Assembly (NCBI GenBank): GCA_035654775.1
Contig: DASRWB010000040.1
Span: forward strand, 1 to 27,113
Source: HKST-UBA85 sp035654775
GTDB lineage: Bacteria > Bacteroidota > Bacteroidia > Flavobacteriales > Flavobacteriaceae
Direction of reading: 5' to 3'
DNA: 27,113 nucleotides
This document shows positions 13,541 to 21,220 of the stretch, piece after piece. Under the pieces are notes generated by a model. That model did not search any database and was not told the origin of the DNA. It saw only the letters and a program-made list of their open reading frames with translations. Position 1 is the first letter of the stretch. Each line of letters opens with the position of its first letter. Both the position numbers and the translations under genes were made by a program.

Positions 13541-14455
13541 ATGATAAAATCGATACGTAAATTCTGTAATAGAATGCTGCGAAAAATGAGATTTTTGCCG
13601 CCAAAGTTTTATGCGCGTGTGCATTACGCCTACTATACCGGAAAAAAATTAGACCTGGACAACCCAAAAGAATTTAACGCAAAAATACAATGGTGCAAAG
13701 TATTTTATCATCCAAAGATTTTAACGCAACTTGTTGATAAATATGCCGTAAGAGCCTATGTGGAAGAAAAAATTGGCGCTCAGTACCTCAATGAACTTTA
13801 CGGCCTATACAATACTGCTGATGAAGTTGATTTTGAAAAATTACCTCAAAAGTTTGTTATAAAAGCTACTCATGCCAGTAGTTATAATCTTATAGTAACT
13901 GACAAAGACAAGCTCAACACAAAAAAAGCCATTTCTTTGTTTCGAAAATGGTTGCGTATTAATCAATATTACCGCATGGGTCAGGAATGGGCTTACAAAA
14001 ATGTGCCTCCTAGATTAATTGCTGAAAAATACCTGAAAGAAGACGGATGGGATTCCCTTATAGACTACAAGTTTTATTGCTTCAGCGGCGAAGCCAAGTT
14101 ATTAGAGGTACATTTGGACCGAGCACAAAACCATAAAAGAGGTTTTTACGATTTACAGTTTAATCCGTTGCCTTACAGGTATGTTTCGCTTAAAAAAAGC
14201 ATTTCTACCCAGGTAGAAAAACCGGAAAACCTGGACGAAATGAGAAAATTGGCAGAAATACTGGCAGGCAATTTTCCTTTTGTTCGGGTAGATTTTTACT
14301 CCATAAAAGGAAAAGCCATATTCGGCGAAATGACCTTTTATCCGTCAGATGGAAGAAAAGACCTAATCCCGGATGAGTATAACAGCATCATGGGCGACTA
14401 CATAAAACTACCGAAATTTGAAAAAGGACAAAAAGAAATTACGGAAATAACCTAG
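13541..14455 (+). CDS. TupA-like ATP-grasp ligase
   Basis: This 304-residue protein has the ATP-grasp layout of the TupA-like family (the namesake acts in teichuronopeptide synthesis in an alkaliphilic Bacillus). Visible are the nucleotide-binding Lys in KFVIKATHASS (K108), DYKFYCFSGEA in the middle (D175), and the metal-binding pair D251 in FVRVDFYS and E263 in GEMTFYPSDG. An N-terminal segment of about 60 residues, including DLDNPKEFNAKIQW, is typical of these proteins. Older annotations call them glycosyltransferases. The expected reaction is ATP-dependent amide bond formation, for example adding an amino acid to a uronic acid of a surface glycan; the substrate is not known. It is followed after 6 bp by the Stealth gene. 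Confidence 0.85.
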   Translation: MIKSIRKFCNRMLRKMRFLPPKFYARVHYAYYTGKKLDLDNPKEFNAKIQWCKVFYHPKILTQLVDKYAVRAYVEEKIGAQYLNELYGLYNTADEVDFEKLPQKFVIKATHASSYNLIVTDKDKLNTKKAISLFRKWLRINQYYRMGQEWAYKNVPPRLIAEKYLKEDGWDSLIDYKFYCFSGEAKLLEVHLDRAQNHKRGFYDLQFNPLPYRYVSLKKSISTQVEKPENLDEMRKLAEILAGNFPFVRVDFYSIKGKAIFGEMTFYPSDGRKDLIPDEYNSIMGDYIKLPKFEKGQKEITEIT

Positions 14456-14461
14456 CATTTC

Positions 14462-15418
14462 ATGCAAGAAAACAAAACGCAAAACCATTCAACTCAAGCA
14501 CCCATAGACGCCGTTATTCTTTGGGTAGACGGTAGCGACCGGCAGCACCAAAATAAGATTTTGCCTTATCTGGAAGACAAAAGCAAACTGCTTTCAAAAA
14601 AATTCAGAACCCGATTTGACCAAGTGAACGAAATCAAATTTACAATCGATTCTATTCTAAAATTTGCTCCTTACATCAGAAATATTTTTATTATTACCGA
14701 CGAACAAACTCCCGACTTTTTAAAAGATAAAAACACTACCGAAACCTATAAAAAAGTAAGTATCGTTGATCATAAAATTATTTTCAAAAATTACGAAGCG
14801 TTTTTGCCCGTTTTTAACTGCAGACCTATAGAAACCTGTATGTACAGAATACCTGATTTGGCCGAGCAATTTATTTATTTCAATGATGATTTCTTTCTTA
14901 TAAATGAAACCAAACCCGAAGATTTTTTTAAAAACGGATTTCCGGTATTACGCGGCCAATGGTTAAAGTTTGACAAGGATATTTTTTACAAAAAATTTAA
15001 AAAACAGCGTTTGGGGCATAAAAACGCTCAACAAAAAGCCGCACAACTGGCCGGTTTTAAAAAATATTATAACTTTAAGCATACTCCACATCCACTCCGA
15101 AAATCAACTTTTGAAAATTACTTTAAAGACCATAAAGATGTATTTACAGAAAACATTAAATATAAATTCAGAAAAGATTCTCAATTTACACCACAAGGAT
15201 TAGCCAATCATCTGGAAATAAAGAACAATACCTGCTACTTTAAAAGCGATTTACAGTTAATGTATTTCAGGTCTTACAAAAAACCTTTGTTTTGGTATAA
15301 ATTCAAATTAAACACAAAAAGCAAAGGAAAATTATTCCTGGGGTTGCAAAGTCTGGACCTTTGCCCGCCGGCTATTTTAAATTATATTCTTTCCTGGCTT
15401 TCTAAGCGGGTAAGTTAA
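14462..15418 (+). CDS. Stealth-family sugar-phosphate transferase
   Basis: The Stealth family contains hexose-1-phosphate transferases that make phosphodiester-linked capsules, such as the meningococcal serogroup A polymerase. This 318-residue protein has CR1 as DAVILWVDGSD (residues 16-26). CR2 runs from about 50 to 150 and contains RFDQVNEIKFTIDSILKFAP, IFIITDEQ and IYFNDDFFL, with the acidic NDD at about 141-143. A CR3-like block (HTPHPLRKSTFENYF, FRKDSQFTPQGLANH) follows, and the C-terminus is shorter and less recognisable. There is no membrane segment or signal peptide, so it acts at the cytoplasmic face. It is packed 6 bp after the ATP-grasp gene and 10 bp before the CDP-glycerol transferase-like gene. 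The donor sugar cannot be told from the sequence. Confidence 0.88.
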   Translation: MQENKTQNHSTQAPIDAVILWVDGSDRQHQNKILPYLEDKSKLLSKKFRTRFDQVNEIKFTIDSILKFAPYIRNIFIITDEQTPDFLKDKNTTETYKKVSIVDHKIIFKNYEAFLPVFNCRPIETCMYRIPDLAEQFIYFNDDFFLINETKPEDFFKNGFPVLRGQWLKFDKDIFYKKFKKQRLGHKNAQQKAAQLAGFKKYYNFKHTPHPLRKSTFENYFKDHKDVFTENIKYKFRKDSQFTPQGLANHLEIKNNTCYFKSDLQLMYFRSYKKPLFWYKFKLNTKSKGKLFLGLQSLDLCPPAILNYILSWLSKRVS

Positions 15419-15428
15419 ATTTAAATCC

Positions 15429-16514
15429 ATGCAATACAAATTTTTAATATACATTTCATACAGCTATGCCGTCCCGATTGGCAATCCATTGGAAAAAGAA
15501 ATTACCGACCGTGGCTACTCCGTAAAGTGGTTTAGCGACAAAGAAGACGGCAAAAAAGCGCTTTCTGACAACCCCAATCTGCTGCATACCGTTGACGAAC
15601 TCATCGCTTACAAGCCTCATATCGTACTGGCCGCAACAGACGATATCCCTGATTTTATTACCGGCTTGAAAGTGCAAATATTTCACGGATTTTTAGCCTA
15701 TAAAAGACCTGAAGGCAACGACAGTGAAGCTCATTTTAGAATACGCGGCTTTTTTGATTTGTATTGCACCCAAGGACCTTCAACCACTGAAGGATTTTCG
15801 GCACAGCAAAAAAAATACCCACACTTTGAAGTAATAGAAACCGGTTGGAGCAAAGTAGACCCTTTATTTCCAATTGCACCCAGCAGCAAAACCGAAAAGC
15901 CGGTAATTATGATTGCTTCAACCTTTACCAAGCGTTTGAGTTTAGCCTATCGCGAAGATGTTTTTAACGAAATTAAAAAACTCTCAGAAACCGGGAAATA
16001 CCAATTTTTTATGGTATTACACCCCAAACTTCCGCCGGAAATCAAAACCAAATGGCAAACCCTAACAGGAGAAAATTTCACCTATTTCGACACCACCGAA
16101 TTAATCCCTTTGTTTAAAAAAGCAACCATTATGTTTGCCGATACTACTTCGGCTATTCAGGAGTTTCTGCTGCAAAAAAAACCCGTGGTTACTTTCAATC
16201 ATACATTTAATCATAATTATATAATTAATATTACCGAATCAAATGATATTGAAGAAGCCTTTCAAAAAGCGTTATCTTACCCGCTAGAACTCATAAATAA
16301 CATAGCGCTATTTATCAACAGACTTCATCCCTATTTTGACGGAAAATCCAGTGCACGTGTTATTGATGCGGCTATTAACTTTTTACATAAAGACAAAACG
16401 CATTTAAAAAGCAAGCCCTTAAACCTGATAAGAAAATACAAAATCCGAAAACGCTTGAATTATTTTACACTAAAAAGCTATAACAAACCCTATACCTTAA
16501 GCAAAAATGACTAA
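15429..16514 (+). CDS. CDP-glycerol glycerophosphotransferase-like protein (TagB/TagF type)
   Basis: This 361-residue protein resembles teichoic-acid transferases. HGFLAYKRPEG carries the catalytic-type His (H86), FMVLHPKLPPE carries a second His (H198), and FADTTSAIQEFLLQKKPVV (about 236-254) is the donor-phosphate-binding block that in TagF reads D-Y-S-S. Here the block is D-T-T-S. In Gram-positives the family transfers glycerol-phosphate or ribitol-phosphate; in Flavobacteriia the acceptor and donor are unknown. No tagD/gct-like CDP-glycerol synthetase is in the window. The C-terminal 50 residues are basic, compatible with peripheral membrane binding. It overlaps the glycosyltransferase downstream by 8 bp. 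Confidence 0.82.
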   Translation: MQYKFLIYISYSYAVPIGNPLEKEITDRGYSVKWFSDKEDGKKALSDNPNLLHTVDELIAYKPHIVLAATDDIPDFITGLKVQIFHGFLAYKRPEGNDSEAHFRIRGFFDLYCTQGPSTTEGFSAQQKKYPHFEVIETGWSKVDPLFPIAPSSKTEKPVIMIASTFTKRLSLAYREDVFNEIKKLSETGKYQFFMVLHPKLPPEIKTKWQTLTGENFTYFDTTELIPLFKKATIMFADTTSAIQEFLLQKKPVVTFNHTFNHNYIINITESNDIEEAFQKALSYPLELINNIALFINRLHPYFDGKSSARVIDAAINFLHKDKTHLKSKPLNLIRKYKIRKRLNYFTLKSYNKPYTLSKND

Positions 16515-17265
16515 ACTTACGGCATTGGTTATTACCTACAATGAGGTAGAAAATATTGACGGTTTGATAAACAACCTAAGCTTTGCTGATGAGTGCATTG
16601 TAGTAGATTCTTTCAGTACCGACGGCACCTACGAAAAACTAAAAACCCATAAACACATTACCACATATCAACACGCTTTTAAAAATTTTGCTCATCAAAA
16701 AAACTATGCCTTAAGCCTGGCAAATAACGATTGGGTACTGTTTGTAGATGCCGATGAAAGAGTGCCTGAAAAACTAAAAACCGAAATAACCCAAATTCTT
16801 TCCAACCCGGAAAATAGCTGTGTGGCGTACTACAGTAAATTTCAGTATTATTATGGAAAGAAACCCATACGTTTCAGTGGATTCCAAACAGCCAAATCCT
16901 ATCGGTTGTTTAGGGTATCCAAATGCAAATACAATCCCGAAAAACCGGTTCATGAAGAACTGTTAGTTAACGGCAAAAGCGGCTTATTAAGTCACAAAAT
17001 ACAGCATTACAGTTTTAGAGATTACAGGCACTACAAAGAAAAAATGAAACGCTATGCACATTTAAAAGCAATAGAATTACATAAAAAAGGAAAAAAAGTA
17101 ACCTTTTTTAAAAAACACCTCAAACCTGCATACCGGTTTTTTAATCACTACCTCTTGCGTTTGGGAATACTCGACGGAAAAATAGGCTACATTATTTCTA
17201 AACTAAATGCCTACGAGGTCAAAGAACGCTTCAAAGAATTAAATAGGCTAAACAACAACCGCTAA
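16507..17265 (+). CDS. Family 2 glycosyltransferase, WaaE/KdtX-like
   Basis: This 252-residue GT-A fold enzyme starts LTALVITYNEVENIDGLINN, with VVDSFSTDGT and the metal-binding DxD in VLFVDADERVP (D81, D83). The later block KSYRLFRVSKCKYN and the His-Glu in EKPVHEELLVNGKSG are typical of the WaaE-like subgroup that adds a sugar to the LPS inner core. The C-terminal part (about 170-252) is Lys/Arg-rich and probably membrane-associated. Its ATG lies inside the end of the CDP-glycerol transferase-like gene (8-bp overlap), so the two are translationally coupled. Its stop overlaps the stop of the convergent kinase gene by 3-4 bp. The sugar and acceptor are not determined. Confidence 0.88.
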   Translation: MTKLTALVITYNEVENIDGLINNLSFADECIVVDSFSTDGTYEKLKTHKHITTYQHAFKNFAHQKNYALSLANNDWVLFVDADERVPEKLKTEITQILSNPENSCVAYYSKFQYYYGKKPIRFSGFQTAKSYRLFRVSKCKYNPEKPVHEELLVNGKSGLLSHKIQHYSFRDYRHYKEKMKRYAHLKAIELHKKGKKVTFFKKHLKPAYRFFNHYLLRLGILDGKIGYIISKLNAYEVKERFKELNRLNNNR

Positions 17266-18011
17266 CGCTTTATTTTTTTCTTAAGCGCTTGTTTTCGCAA
17301 GTGTTTTTTTTGAAAATCCTGAACATAAAACCACATACGCTCAAATACCTTATCCCTGTTGGCTGCAATACATTTGGCATATTCATCACTCATGATTTCT
17401 ACCATGTGCTTGTGTTTGGACAAACGTGCAAAGTTTTTCATACGGGTTTCAAAATCAGGCTTGCCAAACTGCATTCGGTTTAAATCGACTAAATAAAACG
17501 AATAGCCGGATTTTTCCTTTTTTATAAGTGTATTTCCCGGTGAATGGTCCAGAAAGATAACTCCTTTCTCGTGAAGTGAATAGGTGAACCGAGTAAATTC
17601 CCTTAGTATGGTTTCAAAGTCAGGATACGAAAAATTGTGAACTAAATCTCTGTAAGTCAAATCGCATTCCAGTTGCTCACTTACGTAAAAGCTCTTTTTA
17701 AACAGCCAAAAAGAGGCGTTTTCAAAATACGCAACGGGTTGCGGCGTTCCAACCTTAAGATTTTGAAGCTTACAGGCGTATTCAAACGAACGTTGTGCTT
17801 TGCTTTTTCTTAAGAATTTATAGGCTATTTGATTAAAAATATTAGGCACTTTAAACGATTTGATGTTAAGCGTCAACCCGTCAACCTGAAATACCTTTAA
17901 CGTATTTCGCTTCTGATTTCCAAAAGGCTTTCCTTGGGTATCAAAGTGGTTTATACATGTTAGTAAAAAAGCTTTGTACTTCAGATAGTCGGGATGGATT
18001 TCGTATTTCAT
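17262..18011 (-). CDS. Lipopolysaccharide (Kdo/WaaP-like) kinase family protein
   Basis: This 249-residue protein has a small protein-kinase-like fold. Visible are a candidate ATP-binding Lys (K51 or K54) with E77 downstream and the catalytic loop FLDHSPGNTLI, where D155 and N160 have the D-x4-N spacing of Kdo kinases and WaaP. The metal-binding Asp is in FYLVDLNRM (D176, DFG-like). The family phosphorylates Kdo or heptose of the LPS inner core, using ATP in the cytoplasm. The C-terminal tail is strongly basic (KKHLRKQALKKKIKR). It is convergent with the glycosyltransferase, with overlapping stops, and has its own promoter box in the gap toward tsaC. Its neighbours support an LPS-core role, although protein kinase activity cannot be excluded. 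Confidence 0.8.
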   Translation of the reverse strand: MKYEIHPDYLKYKAFLLTCINHFDTQGKPFGNQKRNTLKVFQVDGLTLNIKSFKVPNIFNQIAYKFLRKSKAQRSFEYACKLQNLKVGTPQPVAYFENASFWLFKKSFYVSEQLECDLTYRDLVHNFSYPDFETILREFTRFTYSLHEKGVIFLDHSPGNTLIKKEKSGYSFYLVDLNRMQFGKPDFETRMKNFARLSKHKHMVEIMSDEYAKCIAANRDKVFERMWFYVQDFQKKHLRKQALKKKIKR

Positions 18012-18015
18012 AAGC

Positions 18016-18023
18016 CAAAATTA
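18016..18023 (-). promoter_or_regulatory. TAnnTTTG -7 element for the LPS-kinase-like gene
   Basis: On the - strand this is TAATTTTG, an exact consensus match, 4 bp before the ATG. It would give a leaderless or near-leaderless transcript. No TTTG element is evident upstream. Confidence 0.4.
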
Positions 18024-18074
18024 CAATACTTTTTTTCTTTTAAAGCCTGTATCTTTTATTTAAAATGTTTTTGA

Positions 18075-18082
18075 TTACTTTG
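18075..18082 (+). promoter_or_regulatory. Weak -7-like element for tsaC
   Basis: TTACTTTG has the TTTG half of the consensus but a mismatch in the TA half. It lies about 50 bp before the tsaC ATG and is the best candidate in this divergent gap. Confidence 0.3.
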
Positions 18083-18133
18083 CCTGAACTAAAAGTAGGC
18101 AAATACAATTTCTAAAAAACAATCCTCACTTTT

Positions 18134-18694
18134 ATGAACAAAGAACTGGAAAACACCTTAAAAACCCTATCGGAAGGCGGACTTATCCTCTATCCTACCG
18201 ATACGGTTTGGGGAATTGGCTGCGACGCCACAAACCCGCAAGCGGTTGAAAAAGTGTATCAACTCAAGAAACGACACGACAGTAAAGCCCTTATTTGCTT
18301 AGCCGCAGATGACAGAATGCTGAAAAACTATATTGAACAAATTCCTCAAATGGCGTTAACCATTCTAGAAATAGCCAACAAACCCACCACCATCATATAT
18401 GACGGTGCAAAAAACCTGGCACCTAATTTAATCGCCGCAGACCGTACTATTGCCTTTAGAATTCCCGATGATGAATTTTGTTTTCGGTTGCTGCGGAAAT
18501 TCAACAAACCTATTGTTTCCACCTCAGCAAACATCAGCGGACAACCTACACCTAAGTCATTCAAAGAAATTTCAAATGAGATTATAAAAGGTGTAGACTA
18601 TGTTGTAAATTTGCATCGCGAAAAAATATGCACTTCTCCATCGGCAATCATCAAGCTGAGTACTGATGGGCAAGTTAAAATAATCCGTACCTAA
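18134..18694 (+). CDS. tsaC: L-threonylcarbamoyladenylate synthase (Sua5/YrdC/YciO family)
   Basis: This enzyme makes threonylcarbamoyl-AMP from Thr, bicarbonate and ATP, the first step of t6A37 modification of ANN-decoding tRNAs. The 186-residue protein is a single YrdC domain: LYPTDTVWGIGCDA near the N-terminus, the basic KRHDSKALICL loop (residues 46-56), and STSANISGQP near residue 131. It lacks the extra C-terminal Sua5 domain, so it is the short TsaC type. It is followed after 22 bp by the tRNA nucleotidyltransferase gene, so two tRNA-maturation genes are linked. The start is the ATG at 18134; the upstream sequence contains no coding continuation. Confidence 0.93.
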   Translation: MNKELENTLKTLSEGGLILYPTDTVWGIGCDATNPQAVEKVYQLKKRHDSKALICLAADDRMLKNYIEQIPQMALTILEIANKPTTIIYDGAKNLAPNLIAADRTIAFRIPDDEFCFRLLRKFNKPIVSTSANISGQPTPKSFKEISNEIIKGVDYVVNLHREKICTSPSAIIKLSTDGQVKIIRT

Positions 18695-18716
18695 AGGTAA
18701 GTCATTTCCAAGAATA

Positions 18717-20165
18717 ATGGAAAGACAAAAAAACATGAATTACAAAAACGCACTTCAACATCCCATTTTTAGCATCATAGCTCAGTCGGCTGCCGAGTTA
18801 CAATTGGATTGTTATGTTATTGGTGGTTTTGTACGCGATTATATACTCAACAGAAATTCACATAAAGATATTGACATTGTTACCGTAGGGAACGGAATAA
18901 CGCTGGCTAGACTTGTGGCAAGCAAACTTGAAAACACACCTAAGGTTCAAATTTTCAAAACCTATGGAACTGCCATGTTACGCCACGGCGATATGGAAAT
19001 AGAGTTTGTTGGTGCACGCAAAGAGTCTTACAACGAAAACAGCCGTAATCCGGTAGTTGAAAACGGCTCGTTAGAAGACGACCAAAACCGGCGCGATTTT
19101 ACCATCAATGCCATGGCCTTAAGCCTGTCAAAAAACACTTTTGGAAACCTGCTAGACCCATTTAATGGTTTGCGCGACTTGCATAATAAAATCATTAAAA
19201 CACCTCTCGATCCCGAAATTACGTACAGCGATGACCCGTTGCGAATGCTGCGCGCCATTCGTTTTGCCACACAACTCGATTTCCTGATTGAAGCGCAATC
19301 GCTGCAAGCCATCACAAAAAATAACACGCGCATTGCCATTATTACCAAAGAACGCATCGTTACCGAATTACATAAAATCTTGGAAGCTCCTAAACCTTCT
19401 GTTGGATTTTTACTACTTGAAAAAACAGGACTTCTGGCTATTATTTTGCCGGAACTTGTTGCCCTAAAAGGTATTGATGAAGTAGAAGGTCAGCGGCATA
19501 AAGACAATTTTTATCACACCCTGGAAGTGGTTGACAATATTGCTGAACACACCGATAACGTGTGGCTACGCTGGGCGGCCTTACTTCACGATATTGGGAA
19601 AGCACCTACCAAACGATTTCACAAAAGATTAGGATGGACCTTTCACGGGCATGAATTTGAAGGTGCAAAAATGGTATATCGGCTTTTTAAACGCCTCAAA
19701 ATGCCTTTGAATGAAAAGATGAAATACGTTCAGAAACTGGTTTTGCTCAGCTCAAGACCCATTGCCCTTTCACAGGACAGTGTTACAGATTCTGCCGTAA
19801 GACGTCTGATGTACGATGCCGGAGATTACATTGACGACTTAATGACCTTGTGCGAAGCAGACATTACGACAAAAAACCCTAAAAAGTTTAAAAAATACCA
19901 CCAGAATTTTAAACTCGTACGTCAAAAAATAGTAGAAGTAGAAGCCCGCGACCATATTCGAAACTTTCAGCCTCCCATAACCGGCGAAATAATTATGGAA
20001 ACCTTCAATATCCAACCCTCAAAAGAAATTGGCTTGATTAAAGAAGCCATTAAAGAAGCTATTTTAGAAGGTGAAATTCCCAACGAATATGAACCTGCTT
20101 TTCAATTAATGCTTAAAGAAGGCAAAAAACTAGGGCTTTCTAAGCTTCAAAAAAATAACAACTAG
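18717..20165 (+). CDS. CCA tRNA nucleotidyltransferase with HD domain
   Basis: This 482-residue class II nucleotidyltransferase presumably builds or repairs the 3' CCA end of tRNAs. The catalytic motifs are VIGGFVRDYIL (GG-x-VRD), KDIDIVTVG (the two metal-binding Asp), EFVGARKESY, and RRDFTINAMALSL with DPFNGLRDL. The adenine/cytosine-binding SDDPLRMLRAIRFAT follows. An HD phosphohydrolase-type domain (HTLEVVDNI, LLHDIGKAP, HGHEFEGA) fills the C-terminal half. Poly(A) polymerases share this fold, so CCA-adding is the likely but not certain activity. ATG codons at 18717 and 18735 (MNYKNALQHP) are both possible; the second resembles the usual start of homologues. It is followed after 2 bp by ctaA. 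Confidence 0.92.
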   Translation: MERQKNMNYKNALQHPIFSIIAQSAAELQLDCYVIGGFVRDYILNRNSHKDIDIVTVGNGITLARLVASKLENTPKVQIFKTYGTAMLRHGDMEIEFVGARKESYNENSRNPVVENGSLEDDQNRRDFTINAMALSLSKNTFGNLLDPFNGLRDLHNKIIKTPLDPEITYSDDPLRMLRAIRFATQLDFLIEAQSLQAITKNNTRIAIITKERIVTELHKILEAPKPSVGFLLLEKTGLLAIILPELVALKGIDEVEGQRHKDNFYHTLEVVDNIAEHTDNVWLRWAALLHDIGKAPTKRFHKRLGWTFHGHEFEGAKMVYRLFKRLKMPLNEKMKYVQKLVLLSSRPIALSQDSVTDSAVRRLMYDAGDYIDDLMTLCEADITTKNPKKFKKYHQNFKLVRQKIVEVEARDHIRNFQPPITGEIIMETFNIQPSKEIGLIKEAIKEAILEGEIPNEYEPAFQLMLKEGKKLGLSKLQKNNN

Positions 20166-20167
20166 AC

Positions 20168-21184
20168 ATGAAAAAAGACAATAAAAGAGTAATCTACTGG
20201 CTGTTAACCGGATGTTTGTTGATTTTTATTATGGTGGTGGTAGGCGGTATTACCCGATTAACCCATTCCGGACTTTCGATATCCAATTACAAGTTAATCT
20301 CAGGCACCATTCCGCCAATGAATGAAACCGAATGGCAGGAAGCCTTTGACCTGTACAAGCAGTATCCGGAATATCAAAAACTAAATTCTCATTTCACGCT
20401 GGAAGATTTTAAAGACATTTATTTCTGGGAATGGTTGCACCGGGTTATTGGCCGGTTTATCGGTGTTGTTTTTATTGTTCCGTTCCTGTACTTTTTAATC
20501 AAAAAACAACTTACCAAAGCCACTGTAAAAAAAGCGCTCGTTTTGCTCACTCTGGGTGCTTTCCAGGGTTTTTTGGGCTGGTATATGGTTAAGAGCGGTT
20601 TGGTAGACCAACCCGATGTAAGCCATTACAGACTTGCCGCACATTTAATTACGGCCTTTGTAACCTTTGCCTATACCTTTTGGGTCGCCTTGGACTTAAT
20701 GTTTCCGCATAAAAAAGAAATAAACAAAAATCTTCGAAATTTTATACGTATCAGCTATGCTGTTTTACTTCTTCAAATTATTTACGGTGCTTTTGTAGCC
20801 GGTTTGGATGCCGGTTTTATTCACAACCACTGGCCCTTGATGAGCGAAGGCAAATTTATGCACGAAACGGTGTATATAGAACAAAGCCCGTGGTATAAAA
20901 ATTTTATTGAAGGAAAAAGCGGTGTGCAATTTGTGCACAGAATCCTAGCCTATGTTGTAGTGGTATTCATTTTAGGAATTTGGTTTAAAACCCGAATCCT
21001 ATCTCTAGCAAACTATCAGCAAAAAAGCATAGATATACTTCTTGTTGCCGTAGGTATTCAGTTTCTGCTGGGTGTATTCACGCTACTGTTGCAAGTTCCC
21101 GTATGGCTAGGCGTTACGCATCAGGTAGGTGCCTTCTTCCTGTTGATGGCAATGACTTTTACCCTGCATCGCTTTAGCAAATAA
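20168..21184 (+). CDS. ctaA: Heme A synthase (COX15/CtaA)
   Basis: This enzyme oxidises heme O to heme A for aa3-type cytochrome oxidase in the cytoplasmic membrane. The 338-residue protein has eight predicted membrane segments. Typical motifs are VVVGGITRLTHSGLSI, EWLHRVIGRFIGV, the first-half His in SHYRLAAHL, and the equivalent second-half His pair in QFVHRILAY and GVTHQVGA. The internal two-fold repeat and the GLSISNYKLISGTIPPMN periplasmic loop are as expected for the proteobacterial/mitochondrial-type branch. The length is typical. Only 2 bp separate it from the tRNA nucleotidyltransferase gene, indicating co-transcription without an obvious functional link. Confidence 0.95.
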   Translation: MKKDNKRVIYWLLTGCLLIFIMVVVGGITRLTHSGLSISNYKLISGTIPPMNETEWQEAFDLYKQYPEYQKLNSHFTLEDFKDIYFWEWLHRVIGRFIGVVFIVPFLYFLIKKQLTKATVKKALVLLTLGAFQGFLGWYMVKSGLVDQPDVSHYRLAAHLITAFVTFAYTFWVALDLMFPHKKEINKNLRNFIRISYAVLLLQIIYGAFVAGLDAGFIHNHWPLMSEGKFMHETVYIEQSPWYKNFIEGKSGVQFVHRILAYVVVVFILGIWFKTRILSLANYQQKSIDILLVAVGIQFLLGVFTLLLQVPVWLGVTHQVGAFFLLMAMTFTLHRFSK

Positions 21185-21203
21185 GTTAAATACATTACCT
21201 TTG
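21173..21203 (+). promoter_or_regulatory. Candidate promoter of the pRiA4b-like gene
   Basis: TACCTTTG at 21196-21203 is an exact -7 match and TTTA at 21173-21176 lies 19 bp upstream, the same layout as at dapD. It is 17 bp before the ATG at 21221 and overlaps the end of ctaA. Confidence 0.55.
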
Positions 21204-21220
21204 AGAAATTTTATAACGTA

